Assembly (NCBI GenBank): GCA_963734725.1
Contig: CAVTIX010000002.1
Coordinates: forward strand, 1-64,000
Direction: 5' to 3'
DNA length: 64,000 bases
From: DASXKD01 sp963734725
Lineage (GTDB): Bacteria > Actinomycetota > Actinomycetes > Streptosporangiales > Streptosporangiaceae
Notes under the pieces: generated by a model
The model's database searches: none
Told to the model about the DNA's origin: nothing
The model's input: the letters and a program-made list of their open reading frames with translations, nothing else
Part shown: piece after piece, positions 42,135 through 50,896 of the stretch
Layout of the letters: every line of letters begins with the position of its first letter
Numbering within the stretch: the first letter of the stretch is position 1
Program-made: the position numbers and the translations under genes

Positions 42135-42833
42135 TCACGTGATCCTGCCCCCGGTCACGTGGGTTCGCACGCGGGCCCCCGCCAGGGCGGGGGAGAGACC
42201 GGCCGGCCGGGGATCGGCCAGGGCGCTCGGGTGCACCAGTGGCCGGTAGCCAGCTGTGATCGCGGCGACGATCGAGGGTGGCGTCAGCACCTCGACCCGG
42301 CCGGCGGGATCGGCTGGGGCTGGCGCGCCGTAGCCGTGGAAGGACCAGGGCCGCACCCGGCCGCCGATGAGCAGGCCGGGCTCGTCGCCGGCCCGGATCA
42401 TGACGCCGTCAGGCAGTTCGGCGGCGGGGGCGAGGTAACTGAGCTTGCGCCGGAACCGGTCGGTGCGCTCCCGGTGCAGGGCCGTGTCCATCTCCGCTGC
42501 CCCGGGGCGCCGGGACAGGCGCCGGGCCGCGCGCCACGCCTTGGCGAAGTCGAGATAGTCTGCGCGGCGGCAGTATCCGCAGGGCCGGTGCCCGGCGGTG
42601 AGCGCGGTGGCCTCATCGAGGAAGAACAGCGCCGTCCATCGGCCCGGCGGCATAGGGTCGCGCTGCACGCCCTTGAAGTCCAGCAGACAGCAGATCCAAA
42701 GCTTCGACCGCCAGCGGCTGACACCGAGGGTGCGGCCCTGCCCGTGCAGGCAGCCGCGGTTGCCCATCATCAGGCCCCGGCTCGGGTCCGCGACGATCTC
42801 GCCGGAGGGGGTCACCCTGTTTTGCAGCGGCAT
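42135..42833 (-). CDS. Conserved hypothetical protein with CxxC motif
   Basis: 232 residues from ATG 42833, which has GGAGG eight bases upstream. I do not recognise a named family. The start MPLQNRVTPSGEIVADPSRGLMMGNRGCLHG and the centre FKGVQRDPMPPGRWTALFFLDEATALTAGHRPCGYCRRADYLDFAKAW look strongly conserved-type, and the HxPCxxCRR cluster could bind a metal in the style of an Ada-type or HNH-like finger. ATG 42869 is an alternative start. It is convergent with the KaiC-like gene and divergent from NAD kinase. Confidence 0.75.
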   Translation of the reverse strand: MPLQNRVTPSGEIVADPSRGLMMGNRGCLHGQGRTLGVSRWRSKLWICCLLDFKGVQRDPMPPGRWTALFFLDEATALTAGHRPCGYCRRADYLDFAKAWRAARRLSRRPGAAEMDTALHRERTDRFRRKLSYLAPAAELPDGVMIRAGDEPGLLIGGRVRPWSFHGYGAPAPADPAGRVEVLTPPSIVAAITAGYRPLVHPSALADPRPAGLSPALAGARVRTHVTGGRIT

Positions 42834-42936
42834 AGGCGTATCCTCCGCGAGGGGTATGACACCTGGCATCCGGCGCGTGCTACATCTGGGTGCAGGCCGG
42901 CGGTGGAGTCGGCGAGAGGTGAGGAGGTCCGGCGCG

Positions 42937-43821
42937 ATGCATGTGGTGGGCATGGTGTTGCATCCCCTCCGTGACTCCGCCGATGCGGTGGACGCGGTCC
43001 TGGGCTGGGCTAAACGCAAGGGCGCCGAGGTGCTGGGCATCGAGACGGAGATCCGCCGGCTGAACTGCGCCGCGACCGGGGTCACCGCTGCCGAACTCGG
43101 CAGGCGTTCCGACCTGGTGGTGAGCCTGGGCGGCGACGGCACGATGCTGCGGGCGCTGCGGCTGGCCGACGGTCATCGCGCCCCGGTGCTCGGGGTGAAC
43201 CTGGGCAAGCTGGGCTTTCTTGCCGAGGTGGACGTGCCGGATGTGCCCGCAGCGCTGACCGCCATCGATGAGCAGGAGTTCACCGTCGAGCCGCGGCTGG
43301 CGGTGGACGCCATCCTCGGCGAGCAGGTGGTCACCGCGTTCAACGACGTCGCGCTGGTCCGGTTCCCAGGGCTGGCCACGGCGGCGGTCGCGGTCCTGGC
43401 GGCCGGGCACCCGTTCGTCAGTTACGCCGCCGACGCGGTTGTCGTGGCCACCCCCACCGGGTCCACCGCGTACAGCTTCTCCGCCGGCGGCCCGATCGTC
43501 AGCCCCGCGGTCGAGGCCCTGCTGGTCACCCCCGCCGCGCCACATTCGGCCTACAACCGCGGCCTGGTCCTGTCGATCCAGGACAGCCTGGCCCTGGAGG
43601 TCCTGCCCGCCAGCGGGCGGCTCGCGGTCGAGGTGGATGGGCAGGTCGCCGCGCATGTCGAACCCGGTGACCAGGTGGAGCTGCGGCCGCGCCCGGCTGC
43701 CGCCCACGTCGTCCGGCTGGGCCGTACCACGTTCTACGAACGCGCCCGGCGCAAGCTCCGCCTCGCCGACTCCGCGGAAGTCCCGGTCAACCTGCCCGGA
43801 TGGGCAGACCACCGGGACTAA
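42937..43821 (+). CDS. nadK: NAD kinase
   Basis: 294 residues. The substrate motifs GGDGTMLRALRLADGHRAPVLGVNLGKLGFLAEV and the glycine-rich YAADAVVVATPTGSTAYSFSAGGPIVSP are diagnostic for NAD kinase, which makes NADP from NAD and ATP (or polyphosphate in actinobacteria). The C-terminal region VEVDGQVAAHVEPGDQVELRPRP is also standard. ATG 42937 follows GAGGAGG. Since actinomycetes often have two NAD kinases and the housekeeping one usually sits with recN and tlyA, this isolated copy is probably the second paralogue; that is inference. Confidence 0.93.
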   Translation: MHVVGMVLHPLRDSADAVDAVLGWAKRKGAEVLGIETEIRRLNCAATGVTAAELGRRSDLVVSLGGDGTMLRALRLADGHRAPVLGVNLGKLGFLAEVDVPDVPAALTAIDEQEFTVEPRLAVDAILGEQVVTAFNDVALVRFPGLATAAVAVLAAGHPFVSYAADAVVVATPTGSTAYSFSAGGPIVSPAVEALLVTPAAPHSAYNRGLVLSIQDSLALEVLPASGRLAVEVDGQVAAHVEPGDQVELRPRPAAAHVVRLGRTTFYERARRKLRLADSAEVPVNLPGWADHRD

Positions 43822-43848
43822 CGGCCGGCCTCAGCCCGCCGCGCTCCC

Positions 43849-43956
43849 TCACATGCGGCGCATGCGCTGGAAGCGGCGGAGGTCGCTCTTGCCGGCCAGC
43901 AAGACCAGGCCGATGGCGATGGCCACGGCCAGCAGTGCCCACATCAGCCACTTCAT
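43849..43956 (-). CDS. 35-residue single-pass membrane peptide (DUF6893-like)
   Basis: The reading frame MKWLMWALLAVAIAIGLVLL then a basic, Arg-rich tail (AGKSDLRRFQRMRRM) is one hydrophobic helix followed by a positively charged end. This plan, length and the final RM match the tiny DUF6893-type peptides found in many actinomycetes. It converges on the NAD kinase gene from the minus strand, 27 bases after its stop. Ribosome-site evidence is weak (AGGGGGCG). Function is unknown; a membrane-anchored helper is possible. Confidence 0.65.
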   Translation of the reverse strand: MKWLMWALLAVAIAIGLVLLAGKSDLRRFQRMRRM

Positions 43957-44451
43957 CAGCGCCCCCTGTCGGTCGCTTGCGTCGTTGCACGATTTCGGTG
44001 CTGTATGACGACCTTACGGGTCGATGATCTTCTGGCGTCGGGCGGCCCCGGATCACGGTGAGCTGGGGAGCAGCACCTCGCTCCTGCGTCCCACGACGAC
44101 GTTCCTGGCCGGCCGCCGCTGGAGCAGCGCGACACCGTTTCCCCAGGAATCACGGAATGTGAGATCTATGTTTGGGTAATTACAGATCCTATCCGCAGGG
44201 TTTGGCCACATTTCGGCCACAGACGTAGGTTATGGCCGACTCGTTTGGCTGTCCGGGCGGTTTGCGGTGACTGCCCGCAGCCGACGCCAGGGGCCTCCGC
44301 CGATTGAAAGCCTGGTACAGCTGCTGGCAAATGGCTCGGTGCCCGTCATCACGAAAGTACGACGGGCGCCGAGTGCGACATTCGCACCGCGCCGGGCGGG
44401 GTGATGCGTGCCCTTGGCCCCCGCTCCGGCCGCGCGGTCCGGCTGGCGGTG
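43957..44451. other. Gene-free stretch with AT-richer core
   Basis: About 495 bases between the small membrane peptide and the GH25 gene, both on the minus strand. No coding frame is credible. Bases 44155-44250 are notably less GC-rich (GATCTATGTTTGGGTAATTACAGATC) and may hold the promoter for the membrane peptide. A strong hairpin lies at 44335-44373. Confidence 0.45.
44335..44373. terminator. Hairpin downstream of GH25 gene
   Basis: Arms 44335-44347 (CTCGGTGCCCGTC) and 44361-44373 pair at 12 of 13 positions with one G-T, around a 13-base loop. On the minus strand it lies about 80 bases after the muramidase stop. It is likely to end that transcript; it might also be a structured RNA. Confidence 0.55.
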
Positions 44452-45429
44452 TTAGCCCGCCTTGGCCAAGGCCTTCAGCCGGGTGTACGCGCCGTTGAAG
44501 ACGTCTTGGTCGCCGGGCAGCCTGCCACCGTTCGCGTACTGCCAGAAGGTGTAGAAACCCCAGCCTTTCGGCAGCCGCCCGCCGCCGCTGGCCGTGTAGT
44601 TAGCGATCCACAGCGGGTCCCACTGGCCGAAACGTGTCGCGTCCCCGGTGCATGCGTTCCACCAGTCGGTGGTGGTGTAGATCACCGGGTACACGTGCTC
44701 CTTGTAGGCGTACTCCTTTACGAAGTTCTGAATCCACATGATCATGTTGTGGTGCGTCAGCCCGTAGCACTCGCTGCCGTAGGGGTTGTACTCGATGTCG
44801 AGCGCGCCGGGCAGGGTCATCCCGTCGGAGGACCAGCCGCCACCGTGCTTGATGAAGTAATCGGCCTGGGATTGACCGCTGGAGTTGTTCGGGATAGCGA
44901 AATGGTAGGCCCCCCGGATAAGCTTCTTGCGGTACGGCCCGACATACTGGTTGTAGAAAACAGGATTCGTGTAGTAGTTGCCTTCGGTGGCCTTGGCGTA
45001 GGAGAAGTCAAGGTAGCGCGCCACCGACCCCCAATTGATGTTCCCCTGGTATGCGCTGACATCAATTCCGGGGAGTTGGGGCACGGCCGCGGCCGCAGCA
45101 TTCGTGATGCGCGCCGTACGCGGCCACCGCGCATGAGCCGCGGTGACGGCGCCCATGGTGTCGGCTTTCGGGTGGGTGATCTTTTCCGGGCGGACCGGGG
45201 TCGGGGAAAACTTCGGCTTGGGCACCAGAACCTTCCGGCCCGTCGCGGTAGCCGCCCAGACCGGCCTATTGGCCACGCCGGCATGGCTCGCGCTTCTCGC
45301 GCCAGACGCCTGGCCATTCGCTTGGCCCCCAGTACTGATCATGCTTGGCATGATGATCCCGACTGCGAACACCGTGGTGACCGCGGCCAGAGGCTGGGGG
45401 CCGAAGAGCTTTGCGGGGTTCCGTAGCAC
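44452..45429 (-). CDS. Secreted GH25 muramidase (lysozyme-like)
   Basis: 325 residues. A signal anchor (PQPLAAVTTVFAVGIIMPSMIS) and a Pro/Ala-rich linker precede the catalytic domain that starts LPGIDVSAYQGNINWGSVARYLDFSYAKATEG. The first catalytic Asp is in GIDVS and the DxE pair is in ALDIEYNPYG. TDWWNACTGDATRFGQWDPLWIANY and FWQYANGGRLPGDQDVFNGAY complete the beta-alpha barrel. It hydrolyses the glycan chain of peptidoglycan outside the cell. GTG 45429 follows GAGGAGG. The 600-base upstream region contains a plausible promoter. Confidence 0.92.
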   Translation of the reverse strand: MLRNPAKLFGPQPLAAVTTVFAVGIIMPSMISTGGQANGQASGARSASHAGVANRPVWAATATGRKVLVPKPKFSPTPVRPEKITHPKADTMGAVTAAHARWPRTARITNAAAAAVPQLPGIDVSAYQGNINWGSVARYLDFSYAKATEGNYYTNPVFYNQYVGPYRKKLIRGAYHFAIPNNSSGQSQADYFIKHGGGWSSDGMTLPGALDIEYNPYGSECYGLTHHNMIMWIQNFVKEYAYKEHVYPVIYTTTDWWNACTGDATRFGQWDPLWIANYTASGGGRLPKGWGFYTFWQYANGGRLPGDQDVFNGAYTRLKALAKAG

Positions 45430-45536
45430 TTCGCCTCCTCGTAGAACTCGGCTGCCGGTGCAGCCTCATGTAATCCGGGCGACATTCTGGCGCAGCGATA
45501 TACCCGCACGCATACATGTTTGGAAATCTGGTGCCA

Positions 45537-45564
45537 CTGTTACACCTGATGCTTCTGATGTCAA
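45537..45564 (-). promoter_or_regulatory. Candidate promoter of the GH25 gene
   Basis: On the minus strand, TTGACA at 45564-45559 is followed after 16 bases by TAACAG at 45542-45537. It would leave an untranslated leader of about 100 bases before the GTG start. The -10 is weak. Confidence 0.45.
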
Positions 45565-45680
45565 GAGAGAATATAGATAGAAGCCGAGGTATAGAGAGGT
45601 TCCGGAAACCGAAAATTCGGTGTTATCCGGACCAATTAGTCACCTATCTGTAATATCTGCCGCACACAGCGTGGGCAGCC

Positions 45681-45813
45681 GGATGAGCGCACCCGGCTGC
45701 GCGGATGGGCGCACCTGGAGGCGCGGATGGGCGCAGCCGCTAGCCCAGAGGGGCGCAACCCGGTGACCCGGATGGGCGCGCCGGGAGGCCCAAAGGGGCG
45801 CACCGGTGGCCCG
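45681..45813. repeat. Degenerate GC-rich tandem repeats
   Basis: Two 22-bp units (GGATGRGCGCACC...) at 45681-45702 and 45703-45724 are followed by two related 45-bp units starting at 45725 and 45770. Each begins GGATGGGCGC and contains GGGCGCA in its second half. They do not encode a credible protein. Confidence 0.65.
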
Positions 45814-46032
45814 GAGGAGCAGATCCGGTGGCACCCACGGCCGCGCGTCGACTACGCCCCACCGGCGCACGTCGCCGCGGTGCAGACCCGGCTGTATTCG
45901 TTCCACTTCACCAGCACGGGACGGGTCGGACGCGGGATTGGCGGCCAGCCGTGTCGATCGGGCCGAATGCCGTTCGTGTTGGGGGTGGAGGGGCCGCCGC
46001 CAGGCGCGGCCCGGTGAAGCGAGGAGGGCGTC

Positions 46033-46884
46033 ATGGCTCAGCCAATGGTGCTGTTGAGTGGCTTGGGGATTCCGGAGTCGCCGCGGTGGCATGAGGGCCG
46101 CCTGTGGTTCTGCAACTGGATCGACCGGCAGGTCGTGGCCGTCGGTATGGACGGCACGGCGGAGGTGATATTGGCAAGGGACCCCGACAGCCATTCCATG
46201 GGTTATTCCATCGACTGGCTGCCCGACGGCAGGCTGCTGACCACCGGTGGCAAGATACGGCGGCAGGCGCCCGACGGATCGATGGTCGTCCTGGCCGAAC
46301 AGCCTGCGAATGAGATCGTCGTGGACGGGCGGGGCAACGCATACATCAACGGCGCGGATTTCGACTTCGTCGGCGGGGGAGCGCCCAAGCCCGGCTACAT
46401 CAAGCTCCTCACACCAGCCGGGGAACTGCGCCAGGTCGCGGACGACATCCAGTTCCCCAACGGCATGGTCATCACCCCGGACGACCGGACGCTGATCATC
46501 TCCGAGTCGTTCGCCGGGCGGCTCACCGCGTTCGACATCGACCCCGACGGTGGCCTGTCCGGTCGGCGGGTATTCGCTGAGCGCCTCGGCCCGGACGGCA
46601 TCACCATGGACGCCGAAGGCGCGGTGTGGGCCGGGTCCGGCGGGTTCGGGGTGGCCCGGGTCGCCGAAGGCGGCGAGGTGCTGCAACGTGTCGAACTGCC
46701 CGAGAGCCGGGCCCCGTTTGCGGTGATGCTCGGCGGCCCGGACCGGCGGACCCTGTTCATCCTCACCGCCGAGTGGCGCCCTGCCGACGGCCACGTCGCC
46801 AACCTCGACCGGCTGACCAACGGGCCCCGTACCGGGGAGATCCTGGCCCTTCCCGTCGAGGTCCCGGGCGCCGGCCGGCCGTGA
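46033..46884 (+). CDS. SMP-30/gluconolactonase-like beta-propeller protein
   Basis: 283 residues of the SMP-30/Gnl/LRE family. LGIPESPRWHEGRLWFCNWIDRQVVAV is the first blade with the metal-ligand Glu; NEIVVDGRGNAYING and FPNGMVITPDDRTLIISESFAGRLTAFDID carry the Asn and Asp ligands; LGPDGITMDAEGAVWAGS follows. These calcium- or zinc-dependent lactonases open sugar or other lactones. ATG 46033 is preceded by GAGGAGGG. There is no sugar dehydrogenase neighbour, so the substrate is open. Confidence 0.9.
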   Translation: MAQPMVLLSGLGIPESPRWHEGRLWFCNWIDRQVVAVGMDGTAEVILARDPDSHSMGYSIDWLPDGRLLTTGGKIRRQAPDGSMVVLAEQPANEIVVDGRGNAYINGADFDFVGGGAPKPGYIKLLTPAGELRQVADDIQFPNGMVITPDDRTLIISESFAGRLTAFDIDPDGGLSGRRVFAERLGPDGITMDAEGAVWAGSGGFGVARVAEGGEVLQRVELPESRAPFAVMLGGPDRRTLFILTAEWRPADGHVANLDRLTNGPRTGEILALPVEVPGAGRP

Positions 46885-46963
46885 GTCCCGGCGCCTGCTG
46901 GCCATGAGCCCCGGCGCCCGGCGGCCGACAGCCCGGCGCCGGCGACCATAACGCGTCAGGCAG

Positions 46964-48853
46964 TCACTGGTAGGCCTTCGCCTGGATCCGGTACAGCTCG
47001 GAATACCGCCCGCCCCGGGCCATCAGTTCCTCGTGGCTGCCGACCTCCGCCACGCGCGCGCCGTCGAGGACCACGATGAGGTCGGCCATGCGGACCGTGC
47101 TGAACCGGTGCGACACGAGAATGGTCGTGCTCCCGCCCTGCCGGGCGTGCTGCGCCCTGCTGGCGTAGCGCTCGAACAGCTGATGCTCGGTCTCCGCGTC
47201 GAGCGCGGCCGTCGGTTCGTCCAGCGCCGCCACCAGCGGTTCGTCGCGCATGAAACCTCGGGCCAGGGCCAGCTTCTGCCACTGGCCGTGGGAGATGTTG
47301 ACGCCGTCCTGCCAGGTCGGCCCTAGCTGCGTGCGCAGGCCCGTGGGCAGGGTCTCGACGACGTCCCGCGCGCCCGCTCGGTCCAGCGCGGTCGCGAGCG
47401 CCGGCTCGACGTCCATGCGAGGCAGGTCACCGAGGCCGATCGTCTGCCCGGCCTGGAACTCGAAGCGGAAGAAGTCCTGGAACGCCCCGGCCAGGCGGTC
47501 CCGCCATTGCGGCGCGTCGATGCGCGCCAGGTCCACCGCGTCGATCAGGATGCGGCCCGAGGTCGGAACGTAGAGCTTGGCCAGCAGCTTCACCAGTGTG
47601 GTCTTGCCGGCCCCGTTCTCGCCGACGATGGCTACCACGGACCCGGCCGGGAGGAACAGGTCGACATCGTGCAGAGCCGGCCGGTCCGAACCGGGATAGG
47701 TGAACGTGACGTGCTCGAACCGGATCCCCTGGGTAATGGCGGCCGGGGCGGGAAGGTCCGCGGCCAGGGCGGTGGCGCTGGCGTAGTCCTCCAGCCAGGC
47801 CAGCCGCTGCGATCCGTCCATCCAGATGCCGCGCAGGAAACCGATCTCGCTCACCGTGGCGCCGACATAGGCCGAAAGCCTGGCGCCGGCGGTCAGCACC
47901 AGGATGGCTGACGCCGCTGAGGCGTGCGGTCCGGCGGCGACGAGCACGATCGCCCCGACGTAGCCGAGCGCGAAGACCGCCCAACCGGCCGCGTACCAGG
48001 CGGAGGAACGCGTCCGGGCCGCGGCCAGCGGCACGTACCAGCGCTCCCACGATGCCCGGCGCCGCTCGGCCAGCGCCGGGCCGATGCCGAGCACGCGCAG
48101 CTCCTTGCCCGTCGCGGCGTTGGTTGACAGCGCGAACAGGTGCCGCGCCAGCCGGTCTGCCTGCGCGCCGCGCTCCTGGGCGGCGCGCTCGACGGCGGGG
48201 CGCCACGACGTGGCCGCCACGGTGGGGATCGCGAACAGGACCAGGGTGATCAGCACCGGGTTCACGCTGGCCAGCAGGACGACGGTGACGGCCAGGCGGA
48301 GGATCCAGCCCGCGGTGGAGAAGACCGACATGTACATGTGGTCGAGGGTGAAGATCTGCTCGCGCAGCACGGACAGCCGGTCCAGGTACTCAGGCCGTTC
48401 CTGGTGCGCGATCGTGGGAATGCCGGCCTGGAGCCGCGCCACGTGGGACTCCAGGGCGATGGTGACCTTGTCCCGGAAGCGCCGCTGGATCCGCGTGGAC
48501 ACGGTCGCCAGCAGCCAGGTCGCCACGGCGGAGACCGCCAGCGCCACGGCTGCGAACCAGAGCAGGCCAGGCTTGTGCTGGATCAGCCCTTCCCCGAGCA
48601 GCGTGAACCAGACCGCGAGCAAGGCGTCCGGCAACGCCGCGGCCAGGGCGAGGACGAACGACACGCCCATCAGCGCCGGCTCGTAGTGGAAGCCGAGGCG
48701 GCACAGCCGCCACATCGACGACAGCGCCGGCGGCAGCCGGTCCGGAGGCTCGGCGGGCGCCCGTGCGGCGCCCTGGGCGGGCGGCCCGCCCGATGCCTGC
48801 GCTGCGTCCTGGCCGGGCAGGTCAGGCAGTGGCGCCGGGTCAGCGGAGGACAT
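46964..48853 (-). CDS. ABC exporter half-transporter, second subunit
   Basis: 629 residues: an N-terminal TM domain with about six helices (GVSFVLALAAALPDALLAVWFTLLG, LLWFAAVALAVSAVATWLLATV, LAVTVVLLASVNPVLITLVLFA, AGWAVFALGYVGAIVLVAAG) and a C-terminal ATPase with Walker A GENGAGKTT, signature NISHGQWQKLALAR, Walker B LVAALDEPTAALDAE. The signature NISHGQ differs from LSGGQ, so this subunit may hold the degenerate site of a heterodimer. It starts inside the last codons of the upstream ABC gene (14-bp overlap), so both are made together. Substrates of such pairs are peptides, drugs or lipids. Confidence 0.92.
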   Translation of the reverse strand: MSSADPAPLPDLPGQDAAQASGGPPAQGAARAPAEPPDRLPPALSSMWRLCRLGFHYEPALMGVSFVLALAAALPDALLAVWFTLLGEGLIQHKPGLLWFAAVALAVSAVATWLLATVSTRIQRRFRDKVTIALESHVARLQAGIPTIAHQERPEYLDRLSVLREQIFTLDHMYMSVFSTAGWILRLAVTVVLLASVNPVLITLVLFAIPTVAATSWRPAVERAAQERGAQADRLARHLFALSTNAATGKELRVLGIGPALAERRRASWERWYVPLAAARTRSSAWYAAGWAVFALGYVGAIVLVAAGPHASAASAILVLTAGARLSAYVGATVSEIGFLRGIWMDGSQRLAWLEDYASATALAADLPAPAAITQGIRFEHVTFTYPGSDRPALHDVDLFLPAGSVVAIVGENGAGKTTLVKLLAKLYVPTSGRILIDAVDLARIDAPQWRDRLAGAFQDFFRFEFQAGQTIGLGDLPRMDVEPALATALDRAGARDVVETLPTGLRTQLGPTWQDGVNISHGQWQKLALARGFMRDEPLVAALDEPTAALDAETEHQLFERYASRAQHARQGGSTTILVSHRFSTVRMADLIVVLDGARVAEVGSHEELMARGGRYSELYRIQAKAYQ

Positions 48854-50720
48854 CGAAGGTGACCTCCTCCTCGCCTTCCTCGGGCGTGCCCTCGGCGAAC
48901 CGCTTCGCCTGCAGCGAGAACATCGTCCAGTACCGGCCGCGCAGCCCCATCAGCTCCTCGTGGCTGCCGAACTCGACGACGGCCCCGCCTTCCACGACCG
49001 CGATCCGGTCGACGTGCCGGACGGTGGAGAAGCGGTGCGAGATCAGGATCGTCGTGCAGGATCTCGTGGCCGCGAGAACCCGCTCGAAGATCTCCGCCTC
49101 GCCGCGGACGTCGAGCTGGGCCGTCGGCTCGTCGAGCAGCACCAGCCCGGCGCCGAGCCGCACCGCCGACAGCGCCCGGGCCAGGGCCACGCGCTGCCAT
49201 TGCCCGCCGGACAGGTCGGTGCCACCGGAGTAGCCCTTGGCCAGCACCGTGTCCAGGCCGGCCAGCGCACCCGCACCGGCCTCGGCGAGCGCGGCGTTGA
49301 TGGTGTCATCCAGCGCCCCGTTGACGACCTCGCCCGAGGCAGCGCCCCCGGTCTCCCGCGGGGCCACGTTCTCCCTGAGGGTCAGCTCGAAGCGGACGAA
49401 GTCCTGGAACACGGCCGTGACCCGCCGCCGCCAGGACTCCAGGTCCAGGTCCTGGAGATCGACCCCGTCGGCCTCGATGGCGCCGGACTGAGGGTCATAC
49501 AGGCGGCACAGCAGCTTGGCCAGGGTGGTCTTGCCGGCCCCGTTCTGCCCAACGATGGCCAGCGAACTCCCGGCCGGGATCTCCAGGTCGAGCCCGTTGA
49601 GCACCAGGTGCGCCGGCGCCGCCGGGTAGGCGAACGTCACGTCCCGGAACCTGATGTGGTGCGCTGGCATGCCATCGGCCGGCCGGGTTCCCGGCGTGAT
49701 CGTGCCGGCCCGGCCCATCGCGGCCTTGAGCCTGGCCACGGCCGCCACCGGCGCCGCGGCGCTGTCCAGCGCCCAGTTGAGCCCGCCGAACGCGATCATG
49801 GACGTGCCGATCGCCGCGGAGGCGTACGCGACAAGGGCGCCGAGGGCAAGACGGTGATCGAGCGCGGCGGAGGCGAGCGCCCACAGCACCAGCAGGTTGG
49901 CAGCCAGCACCAGCGCGAGGCTGGCGAGCACCGAGCGCTCCCGCATCCGCGTCGCCTCGTACTGGAGCCGGTGCAGCCGCCGCCGGCTGACCAGGAACCG
50001 CTCGAGCACCCAGTCCGGCAGGCCGAAGATCCGCAGCTCCTTGGCTGCGGGCGGGTCCACGGCCAGCCGGTAGGCGTAGTCGGCATCCCGCTGTGCCTGC
50101 CGCACCTCCTCGGTGTTGCGGTCCTTCCAGACACCGCTTTCGCGCAGCAGCCAGTGCGTCCCGAGCCACGCGCCGGCCAGCACCGGCGGCGCCCACCAGG
50201 CGAAGCCGAAGAGCACGCACGCCTGGGCAAGGCCGGCGACCATGTCCACCAGCCCCCCGGCGATGAAGTCCATCGACGCCGACAGCGGCGGCCCGGTCAT
50301 CCCCCGGTCGAAGTCCCTGGCCGCCTGAAGGTCGGCGGCCAGCCCGGGATCCTCCAGGTGACCGATGCCGGGGACGGCCACGCACGCGCCGGTCAGCTCG
50401 TCATAGAGCCAGGCCGAGGTCCGGTCGCCGAGGTTGGCGGACAGCGCCGTATGCAGCGGGCCGAGGACTTGCAGCAGGATGAACAGGACGCCCACGATGA
50501 TCAGGGGGACCGCGAGGCTGCCCTGGTGCTGGATCGCCCCGACCAGCACGCCGGTGGCGATGGAGAAACCGGCAGGCAAGAGGCCGCGGACCCCCAGCAG
50601 GGACCACCATCCGGCGGCCATCGGCCGGTCGGCGCGCCACAACGCGGCGGCGAGCTGCAGCTCCTGCCGTTCTCGAATCCGGCGCGGCACCGAGCGCGCT
50701 TGCGGTCCTTCTCCGGTCAT
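48840..50720 (-). CDS. ABC exporter half-transporter, first subunit
   Basis: 626 residues with a TM domain (residues about 40-320) and an ATPase with Walker A GQNGAGKTT, canonical signature DLSGGQWQRVALARAL, Walker B GLVLLDEPTAQLDVRGE. I use ATG 50720 (MTGEGPQARSVPRRIRERQ); the frame stays open to 50939 without homology. With the overlapping second subunit it should form a heterodimeric exporter. It begins 176 bases after the stop of the paired P-loop ATPase operon and may be transcribed with it. Confidence 0.92.
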   Translation of the reverse strand: MTGEGPQARSVPRRIRERQELQLAAALWRADRPMAAGWWSLLGVRGLLPAGFSIATGVLVGAIQHQGSLAVPLIIVGVLFILLQVLGPLHTALSANLGDRTSAWLYDELTGACVAVPGIGHLEDPGLAADLQAARDFDRGMTGPPLSASMDFIAGGLVDMVAGLAQACVLFGFAWWAPPVLAGAWLGTHWLLRESGVWKDRNTEEVRQAQRDADYAYRLAVDPPAAKELRIFGLPDWVLERFLVSRRRLHRLQYEATRMRERSVLASLALVLAANLLVLWALASAALDHRLALGALVAYASAAIGTSMIAFGGLNWALDSAAAPVAAVARLKAAMGRAGTITPGTRPADGMPAHHIRFRDVTFAYPAAPAHLVLNGLDLEIPAGSSLAIVGQNGAGKTTLAKLLCRLYDPQSGAIEADGVDLQDLDLESWRRRVTAVFQDFVRFELTLRENVAPRETGGAASGEVVNGALDDTINAALAEAGAGALAGLDTVLAKGYSGGTDLSGGQWQRVALARALSAVRLGAGLVLLDEPTAQLDVRGEAEIFERVLAATRSCTTILISHRFSTVRHVDRIAVVEGGAVVEFGSHEELMGLRGRYWTMFSLQAKRFAEGTPEEGEEEVTFDVLR

Positions 50721-50896
50721 GACTCCAGCCTGCCAAGCGGTGACGACATCTACTGGGTTTGTCGGCGGCTGCGCCTGGACTCCGTCACGGGGTCGGGCGG
50801 CTCGGTGCGTGTTCTCCCTGTCACCGATCAGAACCGGCCCCAGCGCTGCCGCCATCGTCATCACCCCGTAACGGCGCCCGGCGCCGGCCGAGGGAC

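Larger units (their letters stand above)
45430..46032. other. Long divergent intergenic region
   Basis: About 600 bases between the GH25 gene (minus) and the SMP-30 gene (plus). The half near GH25 is unusually AT-rich for this genome (45480-45660) and holds a candidate promoter; the other half contains degenerate GC-rich repeats at 45681-45813. I see no gene and no match to the c-di-AMP riboswitch that sometimes precedes actinobacterial cell-wall hydrolases. Confidence 0.5.

Noticed and set aside
45430..45660. c-di-AMP (ydaO) riboswitch upstream of the muramidase
   Set aside because: I looked for its conserved GGTGACGGGGG-like and GGGTGAA-like segments on the minus strand and did not find them.
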